Shown piece after piece: positions 34,567 to 45,832 of a stretch of DNA of 64,000 nucleotides. The stretch is taken from positions 434,001 to 498,000 of the forward strand of contig JBLDXI010000002.1 in assembly GCA_047495785.1 (NCBI GenBank), written 5' to 3'. This DNA comes from Lepidodermella squamata (Eukaryota > Gastrotricha). The notes below the pieces were generated by a model. The model did not search any database. It was given only the letters and a program-made list of their open reading frames with translations, and was not told the DNA's origin. Within the stretch, counting starts at the first letter, position 1. The number at the start of each line of letters is the position of its first letter. The position numbers were made by a program, and so were the translations under genes.

Positions 34567-35200
34567 GTGTGATTTTTTCATATTTCCGACTTGAAATCAA
34601 TTGATACTTGTTGCTTCTTAAAATGTATTAAAATTGCTGCAAAATTCGAAAATAATTTTCCTAAAATAATTTCAAGTTCAAATTTTTTGATATTATTTGA
34701 CAAATTTATATGAATTCATTTTTTATAAAATAAAGTGAAAAAAATAAAAAAACCCGCGAAACTTTGATTGAGGTCAGGTTAATTATACCTAATTGAACGC
34801 TAAAATATCGTGCAAATCACTGATTTTTAAAATCGATAACTGAATCGATATCGGCCGAAGTATACAACTAGAAATTTGATCTCTTATAGAGAGCAAAATG
34901 CTCGTAATGGTGAGATCATTAAGCTAGGCATTATAATGAAATATTAAAGCTGTAGGAAAATTGTAACATTCGAAAAATCCATATTTTAGGAAAAGTTTGG
35001 GCTGGAACCCTAAATTTAGAATGGCAAAGTTCGCTTTACTTTCTCTTTACTTTAGCTAATTTTTGGAATTTTTTAATTTTATTTCTCTATTGCTTTGTTA
35101 AATCGTTTCAGCAGCGTAGCTTTTTTATCAAGATTCCTTTCCTTGCTAATAAGCTTGATTCAATCTTGAATCTTATACGAAATCTCTGAATTTTCAACAG
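34567..35200. other. Spacer (or intron) between sushi exons and ankyrin exon
   Basis: AT-rich. About 34800-35010 carries the dispersed repeat also seen at 13790-14040. A TAAAATAAAG word near 34728 could be a poly(A) signal for the sushi gene. Ends in a strong splice acceptor abutting the ATG at 35201. Confidence 0.5.
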
Positions 35201-35923
35201 ATGAGGGAGTTGTTCACTAATATGGGAAAGGCTGCAACGCATGGTGACGCACAGAAGCTAGCCGAATACCTTGGAATGAACATCCTCAACATCAACTACA
35301 TCATCACCGGCACCATGGAACGGACGCAGCAATGCCCGCGACGCTTGACAGGCGCAACCGTGCTACACCGAACGATATCCTGCGGCCAACCCGCCTCAAT
35401 CATCCGAATTCTCATCCGTCACGGAGCTAGCTTAACGTTACGAGACAACGATGGCTGGAACGCAATGATGTTTGCAGCCGCTTTCGGAGATCGGGCTGTT
35501 ATCGGCGAAATCCACAACGCTAGCCGCCAGAATGGGGTTGATCTAGTCGAGACTCGTGACGCGTTAGGCCTTACCCCGTTAATGCACGCGGCTAGGCACG
35601 GCAACCTCGAGACAGCGAGATTTCTACTTGAAAATTCAGCCGATTTCGATGCTAGAGATAGCGAAGGCATGTCGCCGTTGTTGCTAGCCGCCCACTGGGG
35701 CCATGCGAATGTGGTGAGGTACTTGATTTCCGTGGGGGCGGAGCTTGGCTTCATCACTGCTTCTGGCTACTCGGCTCTGGATTTAGCGGCGATGAATGGG
35801 TATCTTTCTGTGGTGAAGGCTCTGGTCGAAGGCGGTATTCTAGAGGTCGTCCCAAGCTTGCCGAATCCTTCGCTGTATCCGGAAATCGGGTATTACCTGC
35901 AACAAGTGATGGCTAGAGGTTAA
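35201..35923 (+). CDS. Ankyrin-repeat protein, single exon
   Basis: 240 residues with about five ankyrin repeats from residue 48 on: GATVLHRTISCG, NAMMFAAAFGDRAVIGEI, TPLMHAARHGNLETARFLL, SPLLLAAHWGHANVVRYL and SALDLAAMNGYLSVVKAL. Residues 1-47 are a non-repeat leader rich in Met and Asn. No other domain or membrane segment. It is presumably a cytosolic adaptor. The ATG follows immediately after TTTTCAACAG, so either it is trans-spliced, its 5' leader is cis-spliced, or it is the last exon of the upstream sushi gene. AATAAA lies about 40 bases after the stop. It resembles the ankyrin gene at 4030-4821 only in repeat type. Confidence 0.82.
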   Translation: MRELFTNMGKAATHGDAQKLAEYLGMNILNINYIITGTMERTQQCPRRLTGATVLHRTISCGQPASIIRILIRHGASLTLRDNDGWNAMMFAAAFGDRAVIGEIHNASRQNGVDLVETRDALGLTPLMHAARHGNLETARFLLENSADFDARDSEGMSPLLLAAHWGHANVVRYLISVGAELGFITASGYSALDLAAMNGYLSVVKALVEGGILEVVPSLPNPSLYPEIGYYLQQVMARG

Positions 35924-36495
35924 CACTCAATCAAATGCGCTATTGCATGTCTGTTTTAATCGGAATAAAATAACAACTTTCTCCGTGTTTACTGGTGCAT
36001 TCAAGTTCAATGTATCAAGCCAAACTGATGGATCTCACTTAGACACTCAGAGATTTGCGGGTTTACTTCATATCGATTCCAAGTATCGATTTCAAACATC
36101 AGTCATTTCATCGATATGAGCAGTTCAGAATTTACCCTGCGCCGCTAGATTGTTAGCTATTGGACGGATACATATTAGGTTCATATCCAAATCACAAATC
36201 AATTCGAGTCAAGAAAGGTATTTCTTCCATGTTACATGTTATCCAAGTTTCAGTTCATTCATCAATTGACGCGGGTCCATCGCGACCTGTAATCAGCTTT
36301 TCCTGCAGATTCGGCCCTAGAATCCAGTTCAAAAGTCACGTGACATATTCACTGCGCACTTGCATGTAAAATGTTCAGGATTGTTCGGGAATTCATGACA
36401 CCTTTCAGATTAGATTAAGAGAGATAAACCGACCAGGAGGCATATAATTCAGAAGAAGGACAGGCAATATTATACTAAGCATATTTTTAATAGTC
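35924..36495. other. Intergenic region; 3' part duplicated upstream of a second receptor gene
   Basis: From about 36380 to the start codon this sequence is similar to 49265-49371, upstream of the intact receptor at 49372, including GAATTCATGACACCTTTCA and the GGACAGGCAATATT word. This marks the left part of the segment duplicated with the receptor. Confidence 0.6.
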
Positions 36496-37034
36496 ATGGA
36501 TGAACATAGGTCGTGCCAGGTAAAACGTGACGCTTAGAATTTCCAGTTAGTTTTGCATATCTAAAATTTTAGATTTGCCTCGCCCCGACGGATGGTGCGA
36601 TTCGATGCGGAGCCATCGCATGCGAAGCCTGTAAGCGGTTCTTTCTCAGAATACGCCGCATATCCCCAAATTCGATAAGACATGATGGATGCAACCTTAA
36701 GGCATCAACTATCAGTCGAAATGGCTCGTTTTACCGAAACAGCTGCCGGAAATGTCGCTTCGATCGCTGCATGGCCGCCGGCATGCAGATGGACCTCCAA
36801 GAATCTCGGAAGCATTCAAATGCCAAGAGAAATTCCCCATCCGAAAGTCCGATGCACGTTCAGTCGACGGAATCGGCAAAATTTGAAGATTTCGCACTAA
36901 AACTCGTCAATTCAGCCCAAAATTTGAGGCACTGCTTTGCAGATCTGCCGATGCGGCGGCTCAACTCTTCCACAGTCTTAGATGGGTCGGATTTTCAACG
37001 AATGTGGATGGTTTGCATTGTTTATGAATCGTAA
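36496..37034 (+). pseudogene. Truncated nuclear receptor copy (NR-A): DBD intact, ligand-binding domain missing
   Basis: Exons 36496..36519 and 36573..37034 give 161 residues. The tiny first exon (MDEHRSCQ) supplies the first zinc cysteine; the second exon completes a nuclear-receptor DNA-binding domain (P-box region CEACKRFF, CRKCRFDRC followed by AAGM). It then matches the receptor at 49372 through DGSDFQRMWMVC, the first helix region of the ligand-binding domain, after which the sequence switches abruptly to unrelated codons and a stop. No further ligand-binding exons follow before 37.5 kb. It is a duplicated and truncated copy. The open frame and splice sites remain intact, so a DBD-only protein that competes for DNA is possible but unproven. 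Confidence 0.8.
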
Positions 37035-37320
37035 TTCTTATGCCTCCGTAAAAAATGAAACATGGATACCGTGTGGTGCTGGTTTAATGCAATTGTGTAA
37101 TATACCAATAAAGAATTTACAATAAGAATTTAAACTCAGCATATAAAAGGATAGAAAAAACCTAACCCTTTAACACATAATATAACCATGCACTCATCTC
37201 TCATCATTCTCTGTTAGCGCGCAACGTACATTTCGTGTAATGGAGCCATTTCATCCTGTCCCATGTAGGAGCAGCTGGTCATCTACGGGCGAATAATAAT
37301 AATTGACGTCATCAGTTGCT

Positions 37321-37351
<31 letters not shown>

Positions 37352-37492
37352 AGCTGTTCAGCTTTCAGTACAGTTTTTGGCGCTGGCGCCATGAAGAAGC
37401 CGATATCTACAGCCGCGATAGCTTGAATTTCTTCATTGTTCTCGCGATAAACTTGATTATTTCTCACTGTTAATTCATCTATTCGAAGCTAA
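37035..37492. other. Intergenic region with poly-C tract
   Basis: Contains the abrupt end of homology of the truncated receptor and a 30-base C run (separate entry). No gene seen. Confidence 0.5.
37322..37351. repeat. Poly-C homopolymer, 30 bases
   Basis: Thirty uninterrupted C residues in an otherwise AT-rich spacer, about 140 bp upstream of the lectin gene. The exact length in the genome is uncertain because such tracts are error-prone in sequencing. Confidence 0.95.
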
Positions 37493-40400
37493 ATGCTAGT
37501 CAGAAGTGTAGTCTTGCTGTTTATACGTAATTTTTCGCACGTTTCCGCTCAAAGTCTTACCTTGTTTTTTAAGAGCTGGTAGTTTTCGACCTTCCCCATA
37601 ATGTGTATGGCAAGGAGCCTGTAAAACCGAACATCACTATCAGCGAGATCACGCCGGAAAATGGCGCAGCGATTGGACTCAACAATGCTATTTTTTTTGG
37701 CTTCCTTGGCGCTGTTTGGTTTCCTTCTATGAAGCCGGAGGTTGGGGCCTCGGGGAACCCTAAGCCCGCAATCAAGATCAATGCGCCAAAGAAGCCAACT
37801 CCAACTAAGCCGAAAGGGGAGAACGCTGTGAAGCCAAAAGTTGGAACCCCTGTGAAACCGACGAAAGCTGCTTCGACCACACAGAAGCCAGCGGGTTAGT
37901 AGTCGATTTCATTCTTTCATTGCTCGCTGTCAGATTATATGAAGATGTGTAGAAAAGAAATCAACAGAAATAGAACTAGCGATCTTCTCATACAGCGAAA
38001 AAATCTGTGAAAGTCGAAAGTCTCTCATCTCGAACACCTTTCACAAGAAAACATTATCCTTTTGATTAATTGATTTCGGCATATTCCATTGCCAACGCCA
38101 TTGTGAAAGCCGCTCATTTGTTCATGAGGGAAAATCCTTTAAATACGTGGCACAACTGTGCTCGAACTGTAGGCTTTATTACACACACAATTCTCTGTAC
38201 CTCGGCCTTCATAGTCTTCTGTCTTCTTTCTTACAGTTGGACCGATTTGCCAAACAGCTTGCGCGAACGGAGGAACTTGCGTTGCTGACAACAAATGCAA
38301 ATGCACAGCTGGCTGGACTGGCGATGCGTGCAAAACTTGTGAGTTTTATATCCCTTGATCGATTCCAGATTCAACGTTCTTCAACCTAAACGTTTTTTCA
38401 GCTGAGTGCTCAAAGCTTTGCGAAAACGGTGGAACCTGCGTTGGACCCGACACCTGCAAATGTAACGGATTGTTCGTTGGGCCAACTTGCTCCCAGGGTA
38501 ACCAAGACTAGCGATCTGGCGAATTCTACTCGAATGCTATAAATGTATTTTCAGGAAAAGCGTTAGTACCTGAGAAAAATACTGATCTCACTTTCGCCGA
38601 AGCTTCACAAGCTTGTAAGAAAGCCAATGCAAGGTTGCTCACTCCCAAAGATCAATCGCAAATCGAAGCCTTGCGGGCTTATTTACAAGAGAAGAAACTG
38701 ACTGCTAGTCCTGTCTGGATTGGCGCTGCTACGTCCGCATACGTATGGGGAAACAATGAGCCTGTTGATAATTCGTTGTGGCACACGAAGAAAGAGGCTG
38801 GCGATGGTGAATGTGAGTTAATAATGTTAGGAAACCAGGAATATTAATATATATATATATATCTACACGCTGAAGGTGTTGAACTCATCACGCGTTATGA
38901 TAACAATGCTAAGTCCTTCGATTCCGGCCTGGTCACTGTTGACTGTGCCAAGAATTATAAATTCATTGTATGCCAGGACACGAAATCGGTAAGCTCTTGG
39001 CCTGATCCGTCTACTGTCAACTCTAGGAATTTCATATGATCCAGTTCATCATGCAAGTATATACGCTCAATGGCAATCGCGCTGGTGCGATGAAATTCTG
39101 CGAGCAAGAAGGCATGCGGCTCCCCATCCTCAGCGATCCTGGTCAGTATGCAGCAGTTGATGGTATTCTCCACGAGTTTTCCTATGGGGAAAACGAGAAA
39201 TCTGTCCCTGTTTTGGCCAGTAGACGCCCTGACGCTAAATTGGACTCCGCAAGCAAAGGATATTCACCAGCTCGTAATTTGCATTCGATTTTGTTAAAAT
39301 CTTAGCTTTACTTGACGATTTCCTCTTTGAATTCTTGCATCAGACGTTCAATACAGTTTTGAAAAAAATACCGTGTCATCCAAGCCAGCAACGGAAAAGG
39401 GAACAGTGATTTGCGAGCGATTCACAGGTGATATAGTAATCGGTGAAATTTAACATAGCACTAATGTGTCATTTTTTCTAGCCACCTGCACACCAGCTTG
39501 TGAGAACGGTGGAACTTGCACTGATACAAATGTCTGCTCATGCCGCGGTGGATTTGCCGGACCAACTTGCAAATCTTGTAAGCCACTTATATAAGCTTTA
39601 GTCAGCCTGTGGAAATCAGTTTATTTTTCAAGCCAAGTTCTTCAAGGTTGCAACAATCGGGAACACGCCTTTCGGCACTTGTGAAGCTTCCGGCGGAGTT
39701 ATGGCCTCGATTCGCACGCCGGAGGAGGCCGAACAAGCTAAAGCAGTCGCCAAGGATGATATGGTTTACATCGGCTTGGGCGCCGTCTATGCTGGGAGCT
39801 CTAACATTATGATGGGTAATTATTATCCCACAAACCGTATTCCTATGCGACCGGGTCCATTCGGTTGGAAAGCCGGCGAACCATCATCCAACGGAAAGTG
39901 TAAGACTCGTGTTGAGCGATAGCCTTGCGATAAATTAAATTTTCCACTTAGGTGTTCAATTTGAGAAAGATAGCTTTTCTGTTGTTGAGTGCAACCAAGC
40001 ACATCTCTACCAATCCAATAGTGGCATATGCGCAGATCGAAATGTAATATTTCGCTTTGTTTCCTGTCCTGCTATTTATCTCTATTCTCAAACAGCTTGG
40101 AAATATCACGGTTGTACAATTCCTAGCCCAAAATGAGTGGCCCAAAAGATGTCAAGAATATTCCGGTGGACTTAATCCTGGCTCTCTCGAATCTCTGGCG
40201 GATTTCAAATTTGCAGTTCAGAACAATTTATGGCGCTTCCCACTTACTCTTGTTAATCGCTATCGCACTCATACTTACACCCATGTCACCGGCGAAAATA
40301 TGGATAACTTCCCAATACCCTGGGCTAAGGAAAGCCGAGTACACACCTACAACGGCTATCCATGTAAGCTATTTAATACGAAAACTTTGAAGTATGTTCA

Positions 40401-40510
40401 TACCTTTGTCACTTTTTGCAGGCGTAGCGCTGCGGCGGGACGGTTTCATTGAAGATATTGCCTGTCGTGATTCTTATGCTAAAACACTGTGCAGCTTGAA
40501 GCCGAATTAG
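37493..40510 (+). CDS. Secreted mosaic protein with EGF-like and C-type lectin-like domains
   Basis: Thirteen exons: 37493..37526, 37574..37894, 38237..38338, 38402..38497, 38555..38812, 38876..38988, 39027..39273, 39344..39427, 39482..39577, 39633..39899, 39952..40043, 40096..40363 and 40422..40510; total 688 residues in frame. Most domain-border introns are phase 1, as usual for shuffled extracellular modules. Order: signal peptide, a Pro/Lys/Thr-rich linker, EGF (CQTACANGGTC ... CKC), EGF (CSKLCENGGTC), two C-type lectin-like domains (second ends VICERF), a third EGF (CTPACENGGTC), and two more lectin-like domains, the last ending in a typical WCxD-like C-terminal pattern (CVALRRDG ... ACRDSYAKTLC). 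Canonical calcium-site EPN/QPD plus WND motifs are not evident, so carbohydrate binding is doubtful. The start of exon 7 is the least certain. Likely an extracellular matrix or immune-type recognition protein. Confidence 0.8.
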
Positions 40511-40865
40511 GTCTGATAAATCATCTGTGTGGAGATGAGTAATGTTGCTCGAGGTGAGCTGCTTTGTAAAGATACCGAGCGACTAAAATAAAACAAAGTC
40601 ATTCACAAGAAAGCTGCTATCATGGTGACGCCAAACTTACGTCGCAAGATAACATCGAACTGAAGAGCAGTCTTGGAAAATAGGTTGGAAAACGGACAGA
40701 GGTCCCCCATTTTTTCAAAGGTTGAAAGATCCTTTTCTCAATAACAGTCACTCTCCATGACAAGATATTTTGTGGGCAGCTTAGCATTAACCTACTGAAC
40801 AATTTTGAAACCTATCAGGCCTTCGTCCTAGCCACACCCTTTGGCGGGTAAGTGGAAAACATCCT

Positions 40866-42090
40866 CCGTCACGGACAGAGGTAGTTTGGAAACTATAAAT
40901 ATACCCTTTTTTAAATCTTATTTCTGTAATCAAAAATGAGCAGGGATCGGAAACAAATCATACCATTGTAAGCCCACTAACATATGCCAACAGAAAAAAA
41001 TGTTAGGCCAACTCTTATTTCAATGGGCCGGGCGAATGCTCCGTCACGGACAGAGATTTCCATTTCGTCACTGACAGAGACATTTGACAGTGTCAAATTC
41101 GTCGAGAATATTCTCCTGATGACCAATATGATTAAAGATTCAGATTCCACGGGTCCGATTATCTTAGAGAAGATCAATAAACCTCATCAAGAACCACAGG
41201 TATGAAGTATACCCGCCTGAAAACCTGAGTTTAGCACTCAATCACAAGGCAAACAACAATCAGTCAAAGGCTAAAAAGCTTTTTATATGTCTAGATTCGA
41301 TGAATCTACAACAGCTCATTGAATACAAAATACAAGTCACCTTAACTAAAACGACTACGCTGAGTTCGATTTTTCAATCAATTATCTATTACCGTATTTT
41401 ATCGAATAGTATCCAACCTCAAATAATAGCCCCCTCGAATAATAGCCGCAAAAATCCATCCAAATATTGGGTCCAAAGGTTAATAATAGCCCACCTCGAA
41501 TAATAGCCACATTCCATATAGTAATAACAATAGGTCTAGTATGATCAGCTCATGTAGTAAGGATGGGGGAGGTGGCTAGCTTGCCAGAAAATTGAGACGT
41601 AGAGAAGAGAAAGTGCGTCAACGAGGAAGATAACTACAGTGCATTTAAGCTTAATTACAGCGACAAAGAGGAATATATTCAAGCTAAAAATGTCTAAAAA
41701 TGGCAGTTGAAGTGATAATTTGACGATTTAGGATAAATAATAGCCTGCCTTGAATAAAAGCCCCCTCGAATAATAGCCCGATTTTTTTCACTACTTTTCG
41801 AGTTCGAAAAATATTAATATCCCAGGATACTATTCACTATTCAATAAAATACGGTATCTGTTACCCCCTACAACCTATCGTATTCATCATTTTTTGACCT
41901 CTTTGACCTTAAAAAAGGCGATTCTCTGTCCGTGACGGTTGGGTGGGGCCTTGACTACGAGGGATGGTGGAGGAATGGTCTCATTCGAAGCGTCTTAGCG
42001 GTTAGAAATAAGGAAAAATCACTATTTCCCATACAGCACCTTATCCTTGTCAAAAAATGTGAAAATAGGTGAAAACGTCACGGACAGAGA
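40866..42090. repeat. Recurrent CGTCACGGACAGAG motif, direct and inverted copies
   Basis: The word CGTCACGGACAGAG occurs at about 40867, 41042 and 42076 on + and inverted at 41924-41937, with variants near 40691 and 41071. Orientation of the 41042 and 41924 copies facing each other around a TA-flanked MITE suggests termini of a decayed DNA transposon into which the MITE was inserted. Confidence 0.6.
41390..41856. mobile_element. Tc1/mariner- or pogo-like MITE, 467 bp, TA target duplication
   Basis: Left end TA-CCGTATTTTATCGAATAGT and right end its inverse ACTATTCAATAAAATACGG-TA; TA at both borders. Internally the words (A)ATAATAGCC and CCTCGAATAATAGCC recur at both ends as subterminal repeats. 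No transposase frame. Confidence 0.85.
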
Positions 42091-42530
42091 TTTTTTGACA
42101 TGCTTGGCGTCATAATACCAATATTAGTCAAAAACGACTCGAAGGATAATGCTGTCAGTTATTACTTTCAGCAAACGGCTATTGAAAATGATTAAAATTT
42201 GCCTTAATTTTAAATATTAATATCGGGTTACGCAACCATGTCAAAATGTCGAAAGAATTGTTGAGAATTTGAAAATAAATGACGGAATCATACAGGAATC
42301 ATACAGCTATCTGGCGATATGCAACACTTGGTCTGAATGTGAAATTCATGAACTGGTGAGAAGTGATAATTTCTCGTGGAATCGCCCATATAATGACATG
42401 AATTCGAGTCTGCTATCCCACGAAATCAGACAAGCGGAAAGAATCCGGGGAAAGTTTATGTCTATTAACGCCGGGTGGCGCTATAGGCACCGAAGATTAT
42501 GAGAGGTTGATTGTAGTATCGCCCTCCATG

Positions 42531-44026
42531 AGGTGCGTTTTTTATTAAAACCGTGGTGCTATTGTTCAGCGCTGTGATCAATGTTTCGGTGAGATTCGCA
42601 ACAGACGTCGTTTTTAGACTAGCGGAGGGTTACGGAGGGGTTCGTTAATGCCATCAGTTGCCAGACGCTTTGTTTTGATTACGCAACTGCGCTCTCGCGA
42701 AAAAAGTGAATTTTCATTTTTTAATTGGTTTTCAGAGTGAAAATGCCCTGAGAATTTTTTTTACTGAAAAATGAGTTGTAGCTAAAGGAAATTAAGTTTA
42801 GGTTGGGCCGAAATCTAATTCAGCTACCAGCAAATTAATTTTCGTGGCTATGGCACTCAAAATGGAGGCTGGGCAAAATCATTTTGCTGCATTTCACTGC
42901 TGTGAAGAATATTTTGAATGTCGAATGTGACATCAAAATGTGTTGTATTTTATTATTTTATTTTATTATTTTTTATACATGTCGTTCTTTAAAGCAAGGA
43001 CCGCGACGATGTTTTTCATATTTTGTAGAGGTCGAAATGGGGGAGGATTAAAAATTAAAAATTATTATAAATCTGCTGTTATAGCGTGCAAAATAACCAA
43101 CATTACCGAAGCAGGAGTTTTCCGGGTTTTCCCCGTAAATTTTTAATTTCTACGGTAAATCGCGGATATAGGCTGGAAGATTCTTCCCATAGGTTTGATT
43201 TTGAAAAAATTCAGCTAAATTTCCTCCAAAAACTTGCAAAAATCAATAACGATAAATTATGGAACACGCTGAATTTCTGTCGGCTACTACTCTTATTCGT
43301 TAAATCGCGATTAAAAAGGATCAAATATTTTCATCGGTTTTTTTATTCCAAAAATTTGAAAATTTAAAAAATGGTTGCGTAAATCATGGGACAAGTTTTA
43401 TTTGTTGTAGGTCACGACTTTTATTAGAAAAATAGGGCGAAATTCTCAATCCGTGACCATCTAAATGGTGAACCGATTTTAAAAAATTATCGACGTTAGG
43501 GCGGATTCTTTGCTCATCAAATTTCCGATTTGAATATGGCAAAATTAGTAAATTTAATCAGATAATCAAATTATTGAAGAAATTCAACGTGCCGAAATAT
43601 TCCACTAATTGAGGCTACAAGTAAAAATAACTTTCAAGTACCCATAATGAAGAAATTATACTTCTAAAATTCATTTTTGAAATTGCTTTCTTGTTAAGTT
43701 TATACGCTTCGTCTTTGGAAAAAAATCGAGATTCAAATTTCCGAAATTCCTCAGTTGCGTAATCGAAATTTGTCTTAACAGAGCCTCTAAATAGAGCATA
43801 GTAACCGATGGCGTTAACGAACGCCTCCGTACCCCTCCGTCGTGTAAAAACGACGAATGTTCGTAATCCGCGCGGGGATTTGTCTTTTCTGACCGGCCTA
43901 GACTGCAATTCGAGCCGTTCAGTTCATGATAGACGTGCCGATTGTGCTTTCTCTGTTGCGAATCTCACCGAAACATTGATCACAGCGCTGAACAATAGCA
44001 CCACGGTTTTAATAAAAAACGCACCT
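42531..44026. mobile_element. Long-TIR DNA element, about 1.5 kb, non-coding
   Basis: Begins AGGTGCGTTTTTTATTAAAA and ends with the inverse. The inverted arms can be followed for about 150 bases with few differences (e.g. CGGTGAGATTCGCAACAGA against TGTTGCGAATCTCACCG, and GGTTCGTTAATGCCATC against GATGGCGTTAACGAAC). Flanking ATG on both sides may be a 3-bp target duplication. No recognisable transposase between the arms. Superfamily unassigned. Confidence 0.8.
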
Positions 44027-45006
44027 ATGCTAATAGCCGCTTTTACACTACAAACACATATGTATTTCTGACTGTTCATAGTAATTAAGTCTACACAGCA
44101 GTATTAGGTGTTGCGCAATCGCCGCAAGCGATGAAAATTAAATTTTAATTTTTTGGAAATCCGAGTTCCAATTTGAAGGTCACTGTAATTTTGGAGGTAA
44201 TTATTGAGGTATTGAAGGTATATTAAATTAAGTATTGACGGTAATAAATATTAAGATAATGGCGATGAGAGAATTCTGTCATTTTTGTCACTAATATAAT
44301 TAAGTTGGCCGCAGCGCTAAATTTGGACCCAGAAATTATAAAAAATCCCTATAATATATATCAATCAAATATGGCTCCTCTTATCGCTTCTTAGATTAGA
44401 CTCGATTAGACTTCGATTAGACTCAGCATTTTAAATAAATTTCTAGCATGAATTGGCAGCTAAGCCAAATAAAAAGATCCATTTCCTGCTCGACAAAATT
44501 ATTTTAATTGAAATATTTTTGATTACAATTTTGATTACAATTTTGGCTTCGACTTCTTTGATGAGAATGCTCAGTTGAATTTATTATTTTTGGGTCTGAG
44601 GTTCCAGGCTGAAGAAATTAAGGTGGATAATCCGCGGAGAAAATCGATTATTTCCGGCCGAACAAGCCCTTTATTAAGCTTCTAATTATTGTTTTAAAAT
44701 TTGAGAGCCACAGCAATATTCTCGTGCCTACCTCACCGCCTAATTTGAAAAATTTCTTTGTTATTTATCTCATTTTGGATGCATCAAGATTGTATGCCCT
44801 GTTTATGGAAAATTTGATTACAGGCCTCAAAAACAGTAATTTAAGTAAATTTTTTGTATCAACGGTAGGTATTTTCATTTTTCTTTCAAAATAACTGCAA
44901 TTATTGGCAAGTTGTTTTTCCGTAGGATGGAGAAGCAATCAAAAGGCATAGTGACCAATTTTCCCGAATTTTTGCATCATTCTCAATAATTATAAAAAAT
45001 ATTTGA

Positions 45007-45832
45007 TACCGTAAGGCGGTCTTACTTCGGACAAAAACGTGTTTTTGGGGCTTAGTTTTTCGAGGTGAACGAATTTTTTGACGGGCTTTATGTCAAAAGA
45101 TGCGCCTTGAAAAACTGCATATTCAAGTATCAACTCCGGAAAAAAAATAATTTTTCCCGTACAGGTATTAAAGTTAAACTGGTCCGGCTAACTTCGGACA
45201 CAACTGGGGTAATTTCGGACAGCTCAATGTGAATATTTAGATTGGGGTCAAAGTTCACATTAAAGCGAGATGAAATTTGTTAGCAGATTTAAAAAAAAAA
45301 AATTAAAAAAACCAAAATGCATGATGAGGGATTCGAACCCTCAATATTGAATTGTGCTCCCAACGCAGCTTAGTGCTGTTCTCAATAAAATATGGAGTTT
45401 AAAAAATGTCAAGGTCAATTGACATCTTTTTGAATTTCCCGTAGTTTGAAGCTGTCCGAACTTACCCGGGACAAAATTTGTTTTCTAAAGTATTTCCTGA
45501 TCAAAATTTTCGTTAAAAATTGGTTTGAACATGACAGCATTACTAAATCGATGGTGCTCTAGCTTTTCCGCTTCTCTCCAGCAAAAAATACCTACCTGGT
45601 GAAAAGTTAGCAATTTTGGGTCGCGGGACATGACTGCCAAGAAGTTGGACTATTCTTCGCATACTTATCTGTTTTCTATGTTTCTGGTGTCATTTGAAAG
45701 CCAAGACTCAGGGCTATCTTTTGCAATTTGAACGGTCTCTATATTCACCGGGGTTGAGGTTGAGGAGAAATTCCAGTTCAAAGTCAAAAGTGTCCGAAGT
45801 TACCCTGTCCGAAGTAAGACCGCCTTACGGTA
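45007..45832. mobile_element. TA-flanked MITE, 826 bp
   Basis: Ends are perfect inverses: TACCGTAAGGCGGTCTTACT at the left (45007) and AGTAAGACCGCCTTACGGTA at the right, continuing TTCGGACA inward; TA is duplicated at the borders. Further TTCGGACA/TGTCCGAA words recur internally. Typical of Tc1/mariner-derived non-autonomous elements. No transposase frame. Confidence 0.9.
45318..45395 (-). repeat. tRNA-like fragment inside the MITE
   Basis: Read on the minus strand, AGCTGCGTTGGGAGC resembles a D-arm/A box and GAGGGTTCGAATCCCTC is a perfect 5-bp T-arm with a B box. Acceptor-stem halves do not pair and the anticodon arm is degenerate, so it is a tRNA-derived remnant and not a working tRNA gene. 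Confidence 0.5.

Noticed and set aside
37603-37899. Pro/Lys-rich frame as a separate small gene
   Set aside because: Joins by phase to a signal-peptide exon and to the EGF exons; it is the linker of the lectin gene.
43615-43908. Minus-strand frame inside the long-TIR element as a possible transposase
   Set aside because: Overlaps the inverted arm, is short and has no catalytic signature.
45318-45395. A functional tRNA gene
   Set aside because: Only the T-arm and a D-arm-like word are preserved; acceptor stem does not pair.
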